Source: a virus. From it: a stretch of DNA of 36,348 nucleotides. The notes under the pieces are model-generated. The model saw only the letters and a list, made by a program, of their open reading frames with translations. It ran no database searches and had not been told where the DNA came from. Below, piece by piece: positions 1-7,103 of the stretch. Position numbers and translations under genes: made by a program. The stretch is taken from IMG/VR virus record IMGVR_UViG_3300030109_004745, positions 9,007 through 45,354 of that record; one strand, 5' to 3'. Every line of letters starts with the position of its first letter. Position 1 is the stretch's first letter.

Positions 1-2
1 CA

Positions 3-218
3 AAACAAGCTGATTCAGTAAAACAGATGGTGGATTCTTATCTTCATGGTCTTGAACAGTTATTGGATAGTTTAGACGAGATGGTAATGTCTGATTACCT
101 TGACATGGGGAATCGCCCCATGCTTGAGGATGAGGACAATCATACAATGGGAGATACTGCATCCCTCAAAGCCATGATGGAAGCGGCGAAGGCAGAAGTA
201 ATGAGGAGGTTAAGATAA
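3..218 (+). CDS. Hypothetical acidic protein, 5'-truncated by the window edge
   Basis: The reading frame is open from the first complete codon at position 3 to the TAA at 216-218, so the gene probably enters from the left. An ATG at 27 would give a 63-residue protein and is the alternative start, but no clear ribosome-binding site precedes it. The product is acidic and methionine-rich, with a leucine-rich N-terminal helix (HGLEQLLDSL) and a C-terminal helix ending in RRLR. No domain is recognised. The stop is followed two bases later by the next ATG, which suggests translational coupling. Function unknown. Confidence 0.6.
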   Translation, partial: KQADSVKQMVDSYLHGLEQLLDSLDEMVMSDYLDMGNRPMLEDEDNHTMGDTASLKAMMEAAKAEVMRRLR

Positions 219-220
219 TT

Positions 221-439
221 ATGACAGCATTCGACAGAGCTTTTGATATCGTTAAAAATGATGGCATGATTACTCTTAGAATGCCAATGTCAGCATACAA
301 CACCATAATGGAAACATTGGCGATGGATATGCAATCAAGCATGATTGAACCCGATATTAGAGCAGACCTTTCGAGGGCTATGGATCAGATTCAAGAATTG
401 CCGATGGTGCGAGAGGACTTACCGGGTGGTTCCGAATGA
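221..439 (+). CDS. Small protein with N-terminal FxxAW-type helix
   Basis: A 72-residue acidic protein beginning MTAFDRAFDIVKND, a variant of the F-x-x-A-[WF]-x-x-x-K signature that recurs at the ends of several proteins here. The rest is predicted helical and methionine-rich with no recognised domain. Its first 35 bases match the start of the next gene at about 30 positions, so the two gene starts look duplicated, while the remaining sequences are unrelated. It overlaps the next gene by ATGA (436-439). Function unknown. The shared start suggests a common partner or location rather than a shared enzymatic role (inference). Confidence 0.75.
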   Translation: MTAFDRAFDIVKNDGMITLRMPMSAYNTIMETLAMDMQSSMIEPDIRADLSRAMDQIQELPMVREDLPGGSE

Positions 440-966
440 CATCATTCGACAGAGCTTGGGACATCGCTAAGGAGGATGACCCCGATTACAGCAAGTTTGG
501 CGAGAAGTTTGCACGGAAGATCATGGATATGAAGGAAGGTGCAAAGGGGCTCCCCGAAGGCACGAAGTTTTCTGACTTGACACCCTCGACTGGTTCAGGA
601 AAGGTCAGATCGTTCGATAGAGGAGACATACATACCGAGGAAAGTCGCCGCAAACTCGGAGATATGATATCATATCTCAATGTGGACGGACCAAAGTCTC
701 CTAGATATACTGATGCACAAGGACGCTCTACTTCAATGGCGTATCACAGAATGATAGACAGATTGAGAGAAGAACATTCTCTTGAAGACCGTCAGAAGAT
801 GGTTGAAAGATTGAAGCGAGAAGCTGCACTACAACAACCGGACACCAGACCTCTCATGCCTGAAGAGCTCAGCCCCGGACAACAGAGCTTCATTGATAGG
901 ACAAGAAGGGCATCGGCCATGCCTCCGAAGGAATTGCCGGATGAAACAGAAGAGCTCTCTGACTAA
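436..966 (+). CDS. Hypothetical hydrophilic protein with N-terminal FxxAW tag
   Basis: A 176-residue charged protein starting MTSFDRAWDIAKEDD, a clean copy of the recurring tag. After the tag it is Lys/Arg/Glu/Pro-rich, with a helix around residues 100-135 (RMIDRLREEH) and a proline-rich C-terminus (residues 140-170). There are no cysteines, membrane segments or catalytic motifs. Start choice is supported by the ATGA overlap with the upstream gene and by the tag being at the extreme N-terminus. It ends against a possible small minus-strand gene. Function unknown; a minor virion protein or scaffold-associated factor is possible by neighbourhood. Confidence 0.8.
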   Translation: MTSFDRAWDIAKEDDPDYSKFGEKFARKIMDMKEGAKGLPEGTKFSDLTPSTGSGKVRSFDRGDIHTEESRRKLGDMISYLNVDGPKSPRYTDAQGRSTSMAYHRMIDRLREEHSLEDRQKMVERLKREAALQQPDTRPLMPEELSPGQQSFIDRTRRASAMPPKELPDETEELSD

Positions 967-1106
967 TAATCGCCGTGTGTGCTGTTATTCATCGTCCCCT
1001 GACCACAGCTAGTGAACAGGACCCAAGCGTAAGGGTCTTTTCTTCGAGCTAATGCGAGCCATTCATCGTATGAATATCCGTAGCTGTTGTTGAGTCTCTC
1101 GTCCAT
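963..1106 (-). CDS. Candidate small antisense gene (47 aa)
   Basis: On the reverse strand an ATG at 1106 opens a 47-codon frame ending at TAG (965-963). The sequence AGAGGA lies about five bases upstream of this ATG, a reasonable ribosome-binding site. The product is rich in aromatic residues (segments YGYSYDEWLALARRKD and YAWVLF) and looks compositionally like a real globular protein. It would be the only minus-strand gene in the window, convergent with the 436-966 gene and overlapping its stop by four bases. No family is recognised. It fills the left half of an otherwise gene-free gap. Chance is not excluded at this length. Confidence 0.35.
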   Translation of the reverse strand: MDERLNNSYGYSYDEWLALARRKDPYAWVLFTSCGQGTMNNSTHGDY

Positions 1107-1142
1107 GCAAGTCCTCTGGACGTGTCTCGTTGATAATGTTGG

Positions 1143-1229
1143 TGCAGGAGGAAGTGGTAGAAAGAAATGATTGCAGCATTCTAGGGGATGGCTGAGTTAT
1201 TAGCACTAGACGAGTCGCTTCCTCCTGCA
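1143..1229. repeat. 12-bp perfect inverted repeat in the 967-1302 gap
   Basis: TGCAGGAGGAAG at 1143-1154 is matched exactly by its reverse complement CTTCCTCCTGCA at 1218-1229, leaving a 63-base loop. The left arm contains GGAGG, so pairing would hide a ribosome-binding-like sequence. The gap is not explained by a + strand gene. The element could be the stem of a small RNA, a terminator-like structure or a protein-binding site. No coding frame was recognised between the arms. Confidence 0.5.
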
Positions 1230-1254
1230 AACACAGCATCCTTTACAATCCTCT

Positions 1255-1288
1255 ATGAATTGTCCGGCAGTCTTTTGATGAATTGTCC
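1255..1288. repeat. 11-bp direct repeat just upstream of the 1303 gene
   Basis: ATGAATTGTCC occurs at 1255-1265 and again at 1278-1288, a 23-base period that is close to two helical turns. Both copies lie within 50 bases upstream of the GTG start at 1303. The spacing suits a pair of sites for a dimeric DNA-binding protein, but this is inference; no promoter element here is convincing. Confidence 0.4.
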
Positions 1289-1302
1289 CTCATCGTGATA
1301 GC

Positions 1303-3483
1303 GTGAGTGACCACTTTGAGAAGAGCTGGCAGGACATGATGGCCAGTATTGGCTATCCACTTACTGAGGGCGGCACACTTGAGGGCATGAATCCAAGAGC
1401 TCAGATGAGAGGTCATCGAGTAGACCCTGCCGGAGCTGTGGCATATGCACTTAGAGACGAACCGAGTGGTAAGGGTCAGAAAGCGACTGAGGGCTCCGAA
1501 GAACGATTTAGAGACCCAGATTTTACATCTAAGAAGGGGCGTTTTGATACTGTTGTCCAAGATCGTAGTTTAGCACCGTTCAATGTGAGAGGATTCAGGA
1601 ACAATCAACTATTCGGCAATAGAAGACTTCCATCTCCTACAATAACGGAAGAGGGATTAGACCCCTTTGGCTCAGGTATGCTATCTCTTCAGAGAAATAT
1701 CAGAAGTCCAGCTGGCAAAAGAAGGATGCAGACACTTGGAGCTACCAACATACTCCCCCTGTTGAACCCCCGTGTTCAAATTGACAGGAAGAAGCAGGTT
1801 GCAGCTATGGGTGGCGACAAGAACGAGCACCTGTGGTCAGCTGGTGACTTAGACCAAGACAGGATGCTTAATCTCCTGAGTGGCGATGAGGAGCTTGATC
1901 TGGGCATGGAAGGCGTCAGCGTCGCTAGAGGTCCGTTCGGTGACGCTATGGTCATGGATGACAAGACCGGATTACCACTGCCACATCTCGCATACTCCGT
2001 GTTTGACTTGAAAGACCCGGCCAAGACGAAAGGCAGGTGGAGACCCGACAACCGACTCTTCAGAGATGTCGATGCCGGTCAAGACTGGAGGGAAACGATA
2101 ACCGGGCCCAAAAACAAGGAAGGCAGAATCACGGGTTCGATAGACCCCGTTCTAAGAATACCTGTGCCCCTTGAAGGCGGTGGTGTTGGCATCCCAAGAT
2201 TCACCGATGACTCAGGATATAGGTTTGAAGGCATACCCGTCCCCATGAATTTTGCAGCTCACGAGGGTGAATTGGGGCTTGAAAGAGGCGTATCCACTGG
2301 ATCGAAAGGGATATTCTTCAGGCCCGAAGACCTGACCGATGCTGGCAGGGACGTGTTTGACACAGCTAGGCGTGGCGATGTGATACGCCTGTCGGGTGAC
2401 AGCTTCGAGGATGCTTGGGATTTAGCGAAGGCTCGCTTCCCCGGCAGGAGAAGGGAATGGGGACAACCCGGAGAGATGTTCTTTTGGGAGAGCAAACTTG
2501 GTGGAAAGCTACCCCCAGCTGTAGCATATGCTAAAGGGGGGGGCGGAAATAGGGACATTTTTGACTACGTAGAGGTCAATCCCGACAAACTCGAACAACT
2601 CATAGGCCCAAGAGAGGACAGATTCGTCCCTGACTACCCGCTTGAAGGCATGGAAATACCACGTTTTAGTGGCTCACAGAAAGAAGCTGATCAATTAGCT
2701 CTATTCGGCAACCCGAACAAGATGCCGGGGATTTCAATGCTCGATATGCCCATGCACACCTGTCACATAACTGGAAGCGGTGCTTGTGAGGCTTGTTATG
2801 CTGCACAGAACAAAATGGCATTCAATCCCGCACAGAGGAAGTATTATCGGAATAAATTAGCTTCATTGGAGGATTTACCGGGAATGATGTCGGCAATTCA
2901 AGAGAGAATGTATGACAGGGCCATGAAGACAGCTGATTACAGTAGAAGTGCGAATCCAGATATCCGAGGTAAGGGGTTCATTCGGCACAAGGCATCGGGA
3001 GACTTTGGAAGCCCCGAAGAGTTTTCAGCGGTTTTTGACCTTCTACAACAACAGAGCCCTGAAGAGCTCAGGGACTTGAGGCATTGGATATCCACACGGC
3101 AGTATCCGTATCTCATGGAAGCTATGGAGGCCAGAGGCGGCCCTCAAGAGGACTTCCTACCTGAGAACGTGAACATTAGAGTATCACTACCTCCGACTAA
3201 CAGGATGCCAAGTAAGTTTAGTGATCTGGAGTTAAACCCAGCTGTTTCAACTTCTGGCTTCATCCCCAAGGAGTTTGCCGTTCCTTCTGACATGAATGAG
3301 GTGTGTCCAGCTACGATCCACGGCAATCAACAGAAGTGCGATGAAGTTATGGACCCTGATACCGGACTCTTGGGTTGCAGAAGGTGCTTCAGAAGAAAAG
3401 CACCTGTAAATTACTTAGAGCACGGTAGTAGATTGAATGATATTCTGGAGAGGCAGTTTGCCCGTATGACTCAGAACGAGTGA
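1303..3483 (+). CDS. Two-part protein with C-terminal GP88-like cysteine domain and two FxxAW motifs
   Basis: A 726-residue protein with a GTG start, beginning SDHFEKSWQDMM (tag variant). Residues 1-365 are hydrophilic and unrecognised. At residues 368-376 a second tag copy, FEDAWDLAK, sits inside the chain as if a second protein had been joined there. The C-terminal part (about 480-700) resembles the phage 'gene product 88' family: C487, C495 and C498 in C-x-x-C-Y-A, the R-H-x-x-S-G-D-F signature (R561 to F568), and a late cysteine cluster C668, C679, C692, C695. That family has no established biochemical function to my knowledge; the cysteines suggest a metal or iron-sulfur site (inference). 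GTG is chosen because it puts the tag at the N-terminus; no strong ribosome-binding site precedes it. Confidence 0.75.
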   Translation: MSDHFEKSWQDMMASIGYPLTEGGTLEGMNPRAQMRGHRVDPAGAVAYALRDEPSGKGQKATEGSEERFRDPDFTSKKGRFDTVVQDRSLAPFNVRGFRNNQLFGNRRLPSPTITEEGLDPFGSGMLSLQRNIRSPAGKRRMQTLGATNILPLLNPRVQIDRKKQVAAMGGDKNEHLWSAGDLDQDRMLNLLSGDEELDLGMEGVSVARGPFGDAMVMDDKTGLPLPHLAYSVFDLKDPAKTKGRWRPDNRLFRDVDAGQDWRETITGPKNKEGRITGSIDPVLRIPVPLEGGGVGIPRFTDDSGYRFEGIPVPMNFAAHEGELGLERGVSTGSKGIFFRPEDLTDAGRDVFDTARRGDVIRLSGDSFEDAWDLAKARFPGRRREWGQPGEMFFWESKLGGKLPPAVAYAKGGGGNRDIFDYVEVNPDKLEQLIGPREDRFVPDYPLEGMEIPRFSGSQKEADQLALFGNPNKMPGISMLDMPMHTCHITGSGACEACYAAQNKMAFNPAQRKYYRNKLASLEDLPGMMSAIQERMYDRAMKTADYSRSANPDIRGKGFIRHKASGDFGSPEEFSAVFDLLQQQSPEELRDLRHWISTRQYPYLMEAMEARGGPQEDFLPENVNIRVSLPPTNRMPSKFSDLELNPAVSTSGFIPKEFAVPSDMNEVCPATIHGNQQKCDEVMDPDTGLLGCRRCFRRKAPVNYLEHGSRLNDILERQFARMTQNE

Positions 3484-3518
3484 AATCGCCTTCTGATATC
3501 TGCCATTGATGACAACTG

Positions 3519-3534
3519 TCTTAAGGCTGACAGG
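3519..3534 (+). promoter_or_regulatory. TATA-like box plus CTGACAGG operator candidate before the RHH gene
   Basis: TCTTAAGG is centred about 26 bases before the ATG at 3549, the distance expected for an archaeal leaderless promoter, and no Shine-Dalgarno sequence precedes that ATG. CTGACAGG (3527-3534) follows directly. The same octamer is found at two other spaced gene junctions (5135-5165 and 25610-25617). A ribbon-helix-helix protein binding its own promoter is a common arrangement, so autoregulation is a reasonable inference. Confidence 0.4.
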
Positions 3535-3548
3535 GGTCACATTGACCA

Positions 3549-3701
3549 ATGAGCCGACACGTTTCTGTCGTTATGCAGGACGAATTATTCCGTAGAATGG
3601 AAAAAGAAAGGGGAAGAGAATCTAAGTCGTCATACGTGAATCATGCACTTCAGCATTATTTTCGGCTACTAGATGAACTGAAAAGGGAAGGAAAGATATG
3701 A
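3549..3701 (+). CDS. Ribbon-helix-helix (CopG-like) DNA-binding protein
   Basis: A 50-residue protein with the size and pattern of a ribbon-helix-helix repressor: a short N-terminal beta strand (HVSVVM, residues 3-8), helix 1 (residues 10-20), a turn with S-K-S-S-Y (residues 25-29) and helix 2 (NHALQHYFRLLDELK). In this family the strands of a dimer pair and insert into the DNA major groove. The final ATGA (3698-3701) overlaps the start of the next gene. It is the first gene of the GTPase/membrane-protein module, so it may control that module and perhaps itself through CTGACAGG. Fold assignment is by pattern; DNA target is inference. Confidence 0.75.
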   Translation: MSRHVSVVMQDELFRRMEKERGRESKSSYVNHALQHYFRLLDELKREGKI

Positions 3702-4156
3702 AGCCAAGCCAAACAACACCAATGTGGAGCCCACAACCAATGGAAACAACGAATAGAGTAGATGTAAATCTTATTGCTATGCTGTTGTGGCAGTCGTTAC
3801 TGACTGGTACAGCTGTAGGTATATCTCACATGGGGTGGTATCTATCAGATGCTCCCGCCGGAGAGATGGGGTTGCAGTATGGTTTGATCGCGTTCGGTTT
3901 CTTATGCACGTCTATGGTTCTGTTCCAAGTGGGGGGCGTTAGGGACAGTATGGCCATGAGAGCTGAGTTCTCAAAGGAGGCGAGCTATGACAAGTGGTTC
4001 AGGCAGCAGATGCAAATGCAAAACAGAAGGATGCAAAAACAGCAATACTACACCGAGATGCAACAGCAGATGCAAGTAATGCAAGCACAATCAGAGGGCC
4101 GTGACGTATTTGGCCTACCAAACGCCCCGAACTCTGAGGACGAGCAGCAGTCCTAG
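3698..4156 (+). CDS. Two-pass membrane protein with Gln/Met-rich coiled-coil tail
   Basis: A 152-residue protein with two hydrophobic spans, about residues 24-43 (LIAMLLWQSLLTGTAV) and 59-78 (GLIAFGFLCTSMVLFQ), separated by a short acidic loop. The C-terminal half (85-140) is a long hydrophilic helix rich in Gln, Met and Arg, likely a coiled coil. No signal peptidase site or catalytic motif is seen. It starts inside the stop of the ribbon-helix-helix gene and precedes another small membrane protein and the GTPase. A plausible role is a membrane anchor or receptor for the neighbouring cytosolic proteins (inference from position). Confidence 0.8.
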   Translation: MKPSQTTPMWSPQPMETTNRVDVNLIAMLLWQSLLTGTAVGISHMGWYLSDAPAGEMGLQYGLIAFGFLCTSMVLFQVGGVRDSMAMRAEFSKEASYDKWFRQQMQMQNRRMQKQQYYTEMQQQMQVMQAQSEGRDVFGLPNAPNSEDEQQS

Positions 4157-4174
4157 ACGAAAGGGTGGAAATAG

Positions 4175-4396
4175 ATGTGGCCATTTACTACAAGACAAGA
4201 ACGCCAAGCAGCAGAAATGGCTCAGATGCTAGCCGAAAACTCATACGAGCGAAAGATGGAGAGAATCGCCGGCTGGGTCCGAACGACTGTCGCTCTGATT
4301 GTTGGTGTGGCAGGGACGTTCGCATTGTTGATCATACTAGACGAGTTGGGCACTTCGCCTATTGGCGTCTGGGAATACCTGAAAGACCACGTCTAG
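4175..4396 (+). CDS. Single-pass membrane protein
   Basis: A 73-residue protein: an amphipathic charged N-terminal helix (residues 6-30), then one hydrophobic span (about 36-55, RTTVALIVGVAGTFALLIIL) and a short acidic tail. GGGTGG lies about eight bases upstream of this ATG. A longer frame through the same DNA starting at 4165 gives an Arg-rich, non-membrane sequence of unnatural composition and is rejected as a shadow. Topology by the positive-inside rule would place the N-terminus in the cytoplasm. Function unknown. Confidence 0.75.
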   Translation: MWPFTTRQERQAAEMAQMLAENSYERKMERIAGWVRTTVALIVGVAGTFALLIILDELGTSPIGVWEYLKDHV

Positions 4397-4409
4397 GTGG
4401 GCAAGCCGC

Positions 4410-5138
4410 ATGAGTGCGGTTATAGCGGGCCATCTTTTGATCGGGTCTATTTCTGCATTGCAGAAGATGTATAGAATACTAAGGCCATACAAAGTAGGCA
4501 TATATGGCCCTAGTATGACTGGAAAAACCACTCTTGACCAATATTTGACGGTTCCCGGCGACATTGACCCCATACCTGTTGAAATGCGAACTTCACACGC
4601 AATGGTCAATGGAAGGCCAAAGCTTCCGAAGCCACACCGCAAGCTAATTCGTTGGAAAAAGGATAGAGTTCCAATAAGTAACGCTGATGTAGCTGGTCAG
4701 GCACAATTCAGAAATCTTTGGATCGAAGATATGTTTTCCAGAAAGTGTGAGATAGTAATATTCATGGTTGACCATCGCGTTTTGACCAGTCCGTCGTTTC
4801 TAAAAGAGTCATTAGCCTCATTCAAGTATCTAATAGACAATATCACCAGAACGGATGTTAGCACAGTCATATCAAGAAAGGCCAAAAAAACGGCTAGGTC
4901 TACTTATTCCCCCAAGGTTTTCTTATTTTTGATAAACAAAATGGACGTTTGGTGGACTCCCGAAGCCAATGTACTATGGGCTAATCAGCTACAACGTGAA
5001 CATCCGATAGTGGTTCCATTTAGATCAGAATTAAGAAGGCTCAGAAAAAAGGGGATACGAGCGGAGATAGATGCTATTTCTGCCCAACATGGCGTAAATG
5101 TAGAAAAGGTCTTATTATCCATTGTAGAACTTCTCTGA
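4410..5138 (+). CDS. Arf/Ras-superfamily small GTPase-like protein
   Basis: A 242-residue protein with the ordered signatures of a small GTPase: G1/P-loop GPSMTGKTT (residues 33-41), G3 ADVAGQAQFRNLW (92-104), G4 NKMD (176-179) and G5 SAQ (224-226). The G3 segment closely resembles the Arf/SR-beta form D-V-G-G-Q-x-x-x-R-x-L-W; the P-loop also resembles MglA-type GTPases. Residues 2-24 form a hydrophobic/amphipathic helix, reminiscent of the Arf membrane-binding helix. An insertion of Lys/Arg-rich sequence lies between the G3 and G4 regions (about 145-165). Such proteins switch between GTP and GDP states and recruit partners to membranes; that it does so here, with the membrane proteins on either side as partners, is inference. 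GTPases of this kind are unusual in virus genomes. Confidence 0.85.
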   Translation: MSAVIAGHLLIGSISALQKMYRILRPYKVGIYGPSMTGKTTLDQYLTVPGDIDPIPVEMRTSHAMVNGRPKLPKPHRKLIRWKKDRVPISNADVAGQAQFRNLWIEDMFSRKCEIVIFMVDHRVLTSPSFLKESLASFKYLIDNITRTDVSTVISRKAKKTARSTYSPKVFLFLINKMDVWWTPEANVLWANQLQREHPIVVPFRSELRRLRKKGIRAEIDAISAQHGVNVEKVLLSIVELL

Positions 5139-5165
5139 CAGGACTATCTTTATTTGGCTGACAGG
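5135..5165 (+). promoter_or_regulatory. Tandem CTGACAGG sites at the GTPase/5172 junction
   Basis: CTGACAGG occurs at 5135-5142 (including the GTPase stop codon) and at 5158-5165, 23 bases apart, with the AT-rich CTTTATTT between them. The second copy extends to GGCTGACAGGG, an 11-base match to the site before the ribbon-helix-helix gene. A promoter with paired operator sites for the downstream genes is the likely reading, but the TATA-like element is somewhat close to the ATG at 5172. Confidence 0.4.
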
Positions 5166-5171
5166 GTTGGG

Positions 5172-6161
5172 ATGGCTAACATGAACCTCAGTTCGATGTG
5201 GCCGCTCGGCAATTCCAACGCGAAACTATCCGGTTTGACCGATGAGCAATTGAAGGTTGTTTCTGCTAATACTGGTATTTCTCTCAATATATTAAAAGCT
5301 CAACAAAGGGCAGAAATGGCAAATGCAGGAGCTTCTGGCGGTTTTGGAGGTCAAGACGAGGTGGTGCCCACTGTAGAAGTGGCCTTGATCCAAGACCCTA
5401 AAAATCCTAAAAAGGCCAGAAAAAAGAATATCAAGAAGCTCAGAAAGGCTCTAAGGCCGCCAAATTACTTCTTAGGCATTTGGAGAATTTATCGCTACAA
5501 TGGCACCTTTGAGTGTGCGTGTTGCGGGACGGATGTCAGAAGATTCTTAGAAGGGGATAACGATTATGCACAGATAGTCGATTACGACGTTGGCTTGAGT
5601 TTAGCCGACATATACTGGTTTGACGAAGAAACGGGCAATTCTTTGATACCACATGCAAGGACAAGAGGAGACCATGGTGATGAGATGAATAGTACCTTGT
5701 GCCCTGCACATCTTCACATATATCACACATTGAGAAAGCTCGTACAAGAGCAAGAAATGGAAGAGGACGGTTTGCGTCCTGTTGCCAAAGGGACGAAATT
5801 CTTGAAAGTCCCCGGCATGAGCACTTTAATGGGCGGAATGTCCAGTTCTAATAATCGAGCAACTACTGACTCATTGGTGAAATATCAACCATTTTTCAAG
5901 ATGATTAGACAGGATGCTGAACATAAGAAGGGAATAGTCCTACAGCAATACCCTAATCCCATAACAGGAGTGGCCGACCTCGTGACAGTGACATTTGACC
6001 TCAGAGCTTTACAAATTGAAGACGCTCTGTTACAGAGAAGCACTATGGGCATGGGAGCTCCGATCCCGTCCGGTGTAATGCCTCCTATGCCTAATGCAAA
6101 CATGCCACAAGCACCTACAACTCCCCAAGTACCTAATAATGAGGCACGGACGGGACAATAA
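5172..6161 (+). CDS. Hypothetical protein with central Cys/His cluster
   Basis: A 329-residue protein from the ATG at 5172; an in-frame TTG at 5154 would add six residues but has no better upstream signal. Residues 1-70 are small-residue-rich, then a Lys/Arg-rich stretch (KKARKKNIKKLRKALR) leads into an aromatic segment. C115, C117 and C118 (CACCG) and, later, C177-P-A-H180-x-H182 with H185 could form a zinc-binding site. The C-terminal 50 residues are Met/Pro/Asn-rich and disordered, like those of its downstream neighbour. No family recognised. It belongs to the GTPase/membrane module by position; an effector or adaptor role is conceivable but unsupported. Confidence 0.8.
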   Translation: MANMNLSSMWPLGNSNAKLSGLTDEQLKVVSANTGISLNILKAQQRAEMANAGASGGFGGQDEVVPTVEVALIQDPKNPKKARKKNIKKLRKALRPPNYFLGIWRIYRYNGTFECACCGTDVRRFLEGDNDYAQIVDYDVGLSLADIYWFDEETGNSLIPHARTRGDHGDEMNSTLCPAHLHIYHTLRKLVQEQEMEEDGLRPVAKGTKFLKVPGMSTLMGGMSSSNNRATTDSLVKYQPFFKMIRQDAEHKKGIVLQQYPNPITGVADLVTVTFDLRALQIEDALLQRSTMGMGAPIPSGVMPPMPNANMPQAPTTPQVPNNEARTGQ

Positions 6162-6179
6162 AAAGGAATGTGATTAAGA

Positions 6180-6821
6180 ATGGGTTGGTTTTTCAACAGA
6201 AACGAGACGACAACACCCGCTCAAACTTTTGGTGCTGCTAGTAACCCTATGGGGGGATATGGTGGAAACATGGGAATGGGTGCTATGGGTGGATATGGAA
6301 TGCAGCAAAACGGTATGATGGACCCGATGCAAATGCAGATGATGGGGCAGAATCCCATGATGCAACAAATGGCAAATGACCCTGTAATGGCTACTTCACG
6401 ACTGTTGCAGTATTACGATCCGGTCTCGGCGTTTATTGTGTCTCAGAATTTTGCTACTACAATGAATCTTGTGGGTGAAGTAATGACCATGGCTTTGAAG
6501 GACTTCTTTGCCAATGTAAAACTCACGACCGACGAAGACGGAAAAATATCTCTTGATATGACTACTTTGCCGAATAATATCGCAACCATGTCCGCAGAAA
6601 ACCTAGCTTTGACTCTTCAGGGGCTTCAAGGAGCTGCTAATCAACAGCTACAGATGAACTCCCAGCAAACGCAAATGCTTCTACAAGCTCACAACCCTAT
6701 GTTAAGCGGGCAAAACCAACCCGGCTTCTTTGGTAGTATGTTAGGCACTATCCTTGGCCAACAGATGCAACAGGGTGGTATGCCATCGATGGGAACAATG
6801 GCCGCAGGAGCATTGGTGTGA
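6180..6821 (+). CDS. Met/Gly/Gln-rich hypothetical protein
   Basis: A 213-residue protein whose first 75 residues are dominated by Met, Gly, Gln and Asn (for example GGYGMQQNGMMDPMQMQMM), followed by a more regular helical core at about 78-155 with a beta-like acidic segment (LTTDEDGKISLDM) and a Gln-rich helix, then another Gly/Met/Gln-rich end. Low complexity at both ends suggests disorder or self-association, as in condensate- or filament-forming proteins (inference). AAAGGAATGTGAT upstream gives a weak ribosome-binding match. No known family. Confidence 0.8.
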   Translation: MGWFFNRNETTTPAQTFGAASNPMGGYGGNMGMGAMGGYGMQQNGMMDPMQMQMMGQNPMMQQMANDPVMATSRLLQYYDPVSAFIVSQNFATTMNLVGEVMTMALKDFFANVKLTTDEDGKISLDMTTLPNNIATMSAENLALTLQGLQGAANQQLQMNSQQTQMLLQAHNPMLSGQNQPGFFGSMLGTILGQQMQQGGMPSMGTMAAGALV

Positions 6822-6831
6822 GGTAGATAAC

Positions 6832-7092
6832 ATGGAAAGAAGAGATGACAAACGACCTAACAGTCAGCCATATGGGACGAACATGATGGACACCACCATG
6901 GAGATGTTCGCACCGAATAAGATGCTTGTAGAGAGCGCGACCATGATCTTCATTATTGCATTCTCTCTTTTGATTACCGCTGTGATGCTATGGAAAGGCC
7001 CTAGTATGGACCCGACATTCTCGATGCTAGCTATCTTTGGTCTGTTCTTCACCTTCTTCTTAGCAGTCAGACAGTATGCAGCTTTTCGCTGA
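6832..7092 (+). CDS. Two-pass small membrane protein
   Basis: An 86-residue protein. The start at 6832 is set by GAGGTAG ending five bases upstream; longer frames from 6754 run through the preceding gene and have an unnatural composition. Residues 1-34 are hydrophilic, then two hydrophobic spans at about 36-54 (ATMIFIIAFSLLITAVMLW) and 63-79 (FSMLAIFGLFFTFFLAV) flank a short loop. It is the third small membrane protein in this module. Function unknown; a partner of the GTPase or its neighbours at the membrane is possible. Confidence 0.8.
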   Translation: MERRDDKRPNSQPYGTNMMDTTMEMFAPNKMLVESATMIFIIAFSLLITAVMLWKGPSMDPTFSMLAIFGLFFTFFLAVRQYAAFR

Positions 7093-7103
7093 GCCCCCCA
7101 TCA

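Noticed and set aside
4165-4413. 82-codon frame overlapping the single-pass membrane protein
   Set aside because: Composition is unnatural and there is no ribosome-binding site at its start, whereas the overlapping 73-codon frame encodes a clear membrane span.
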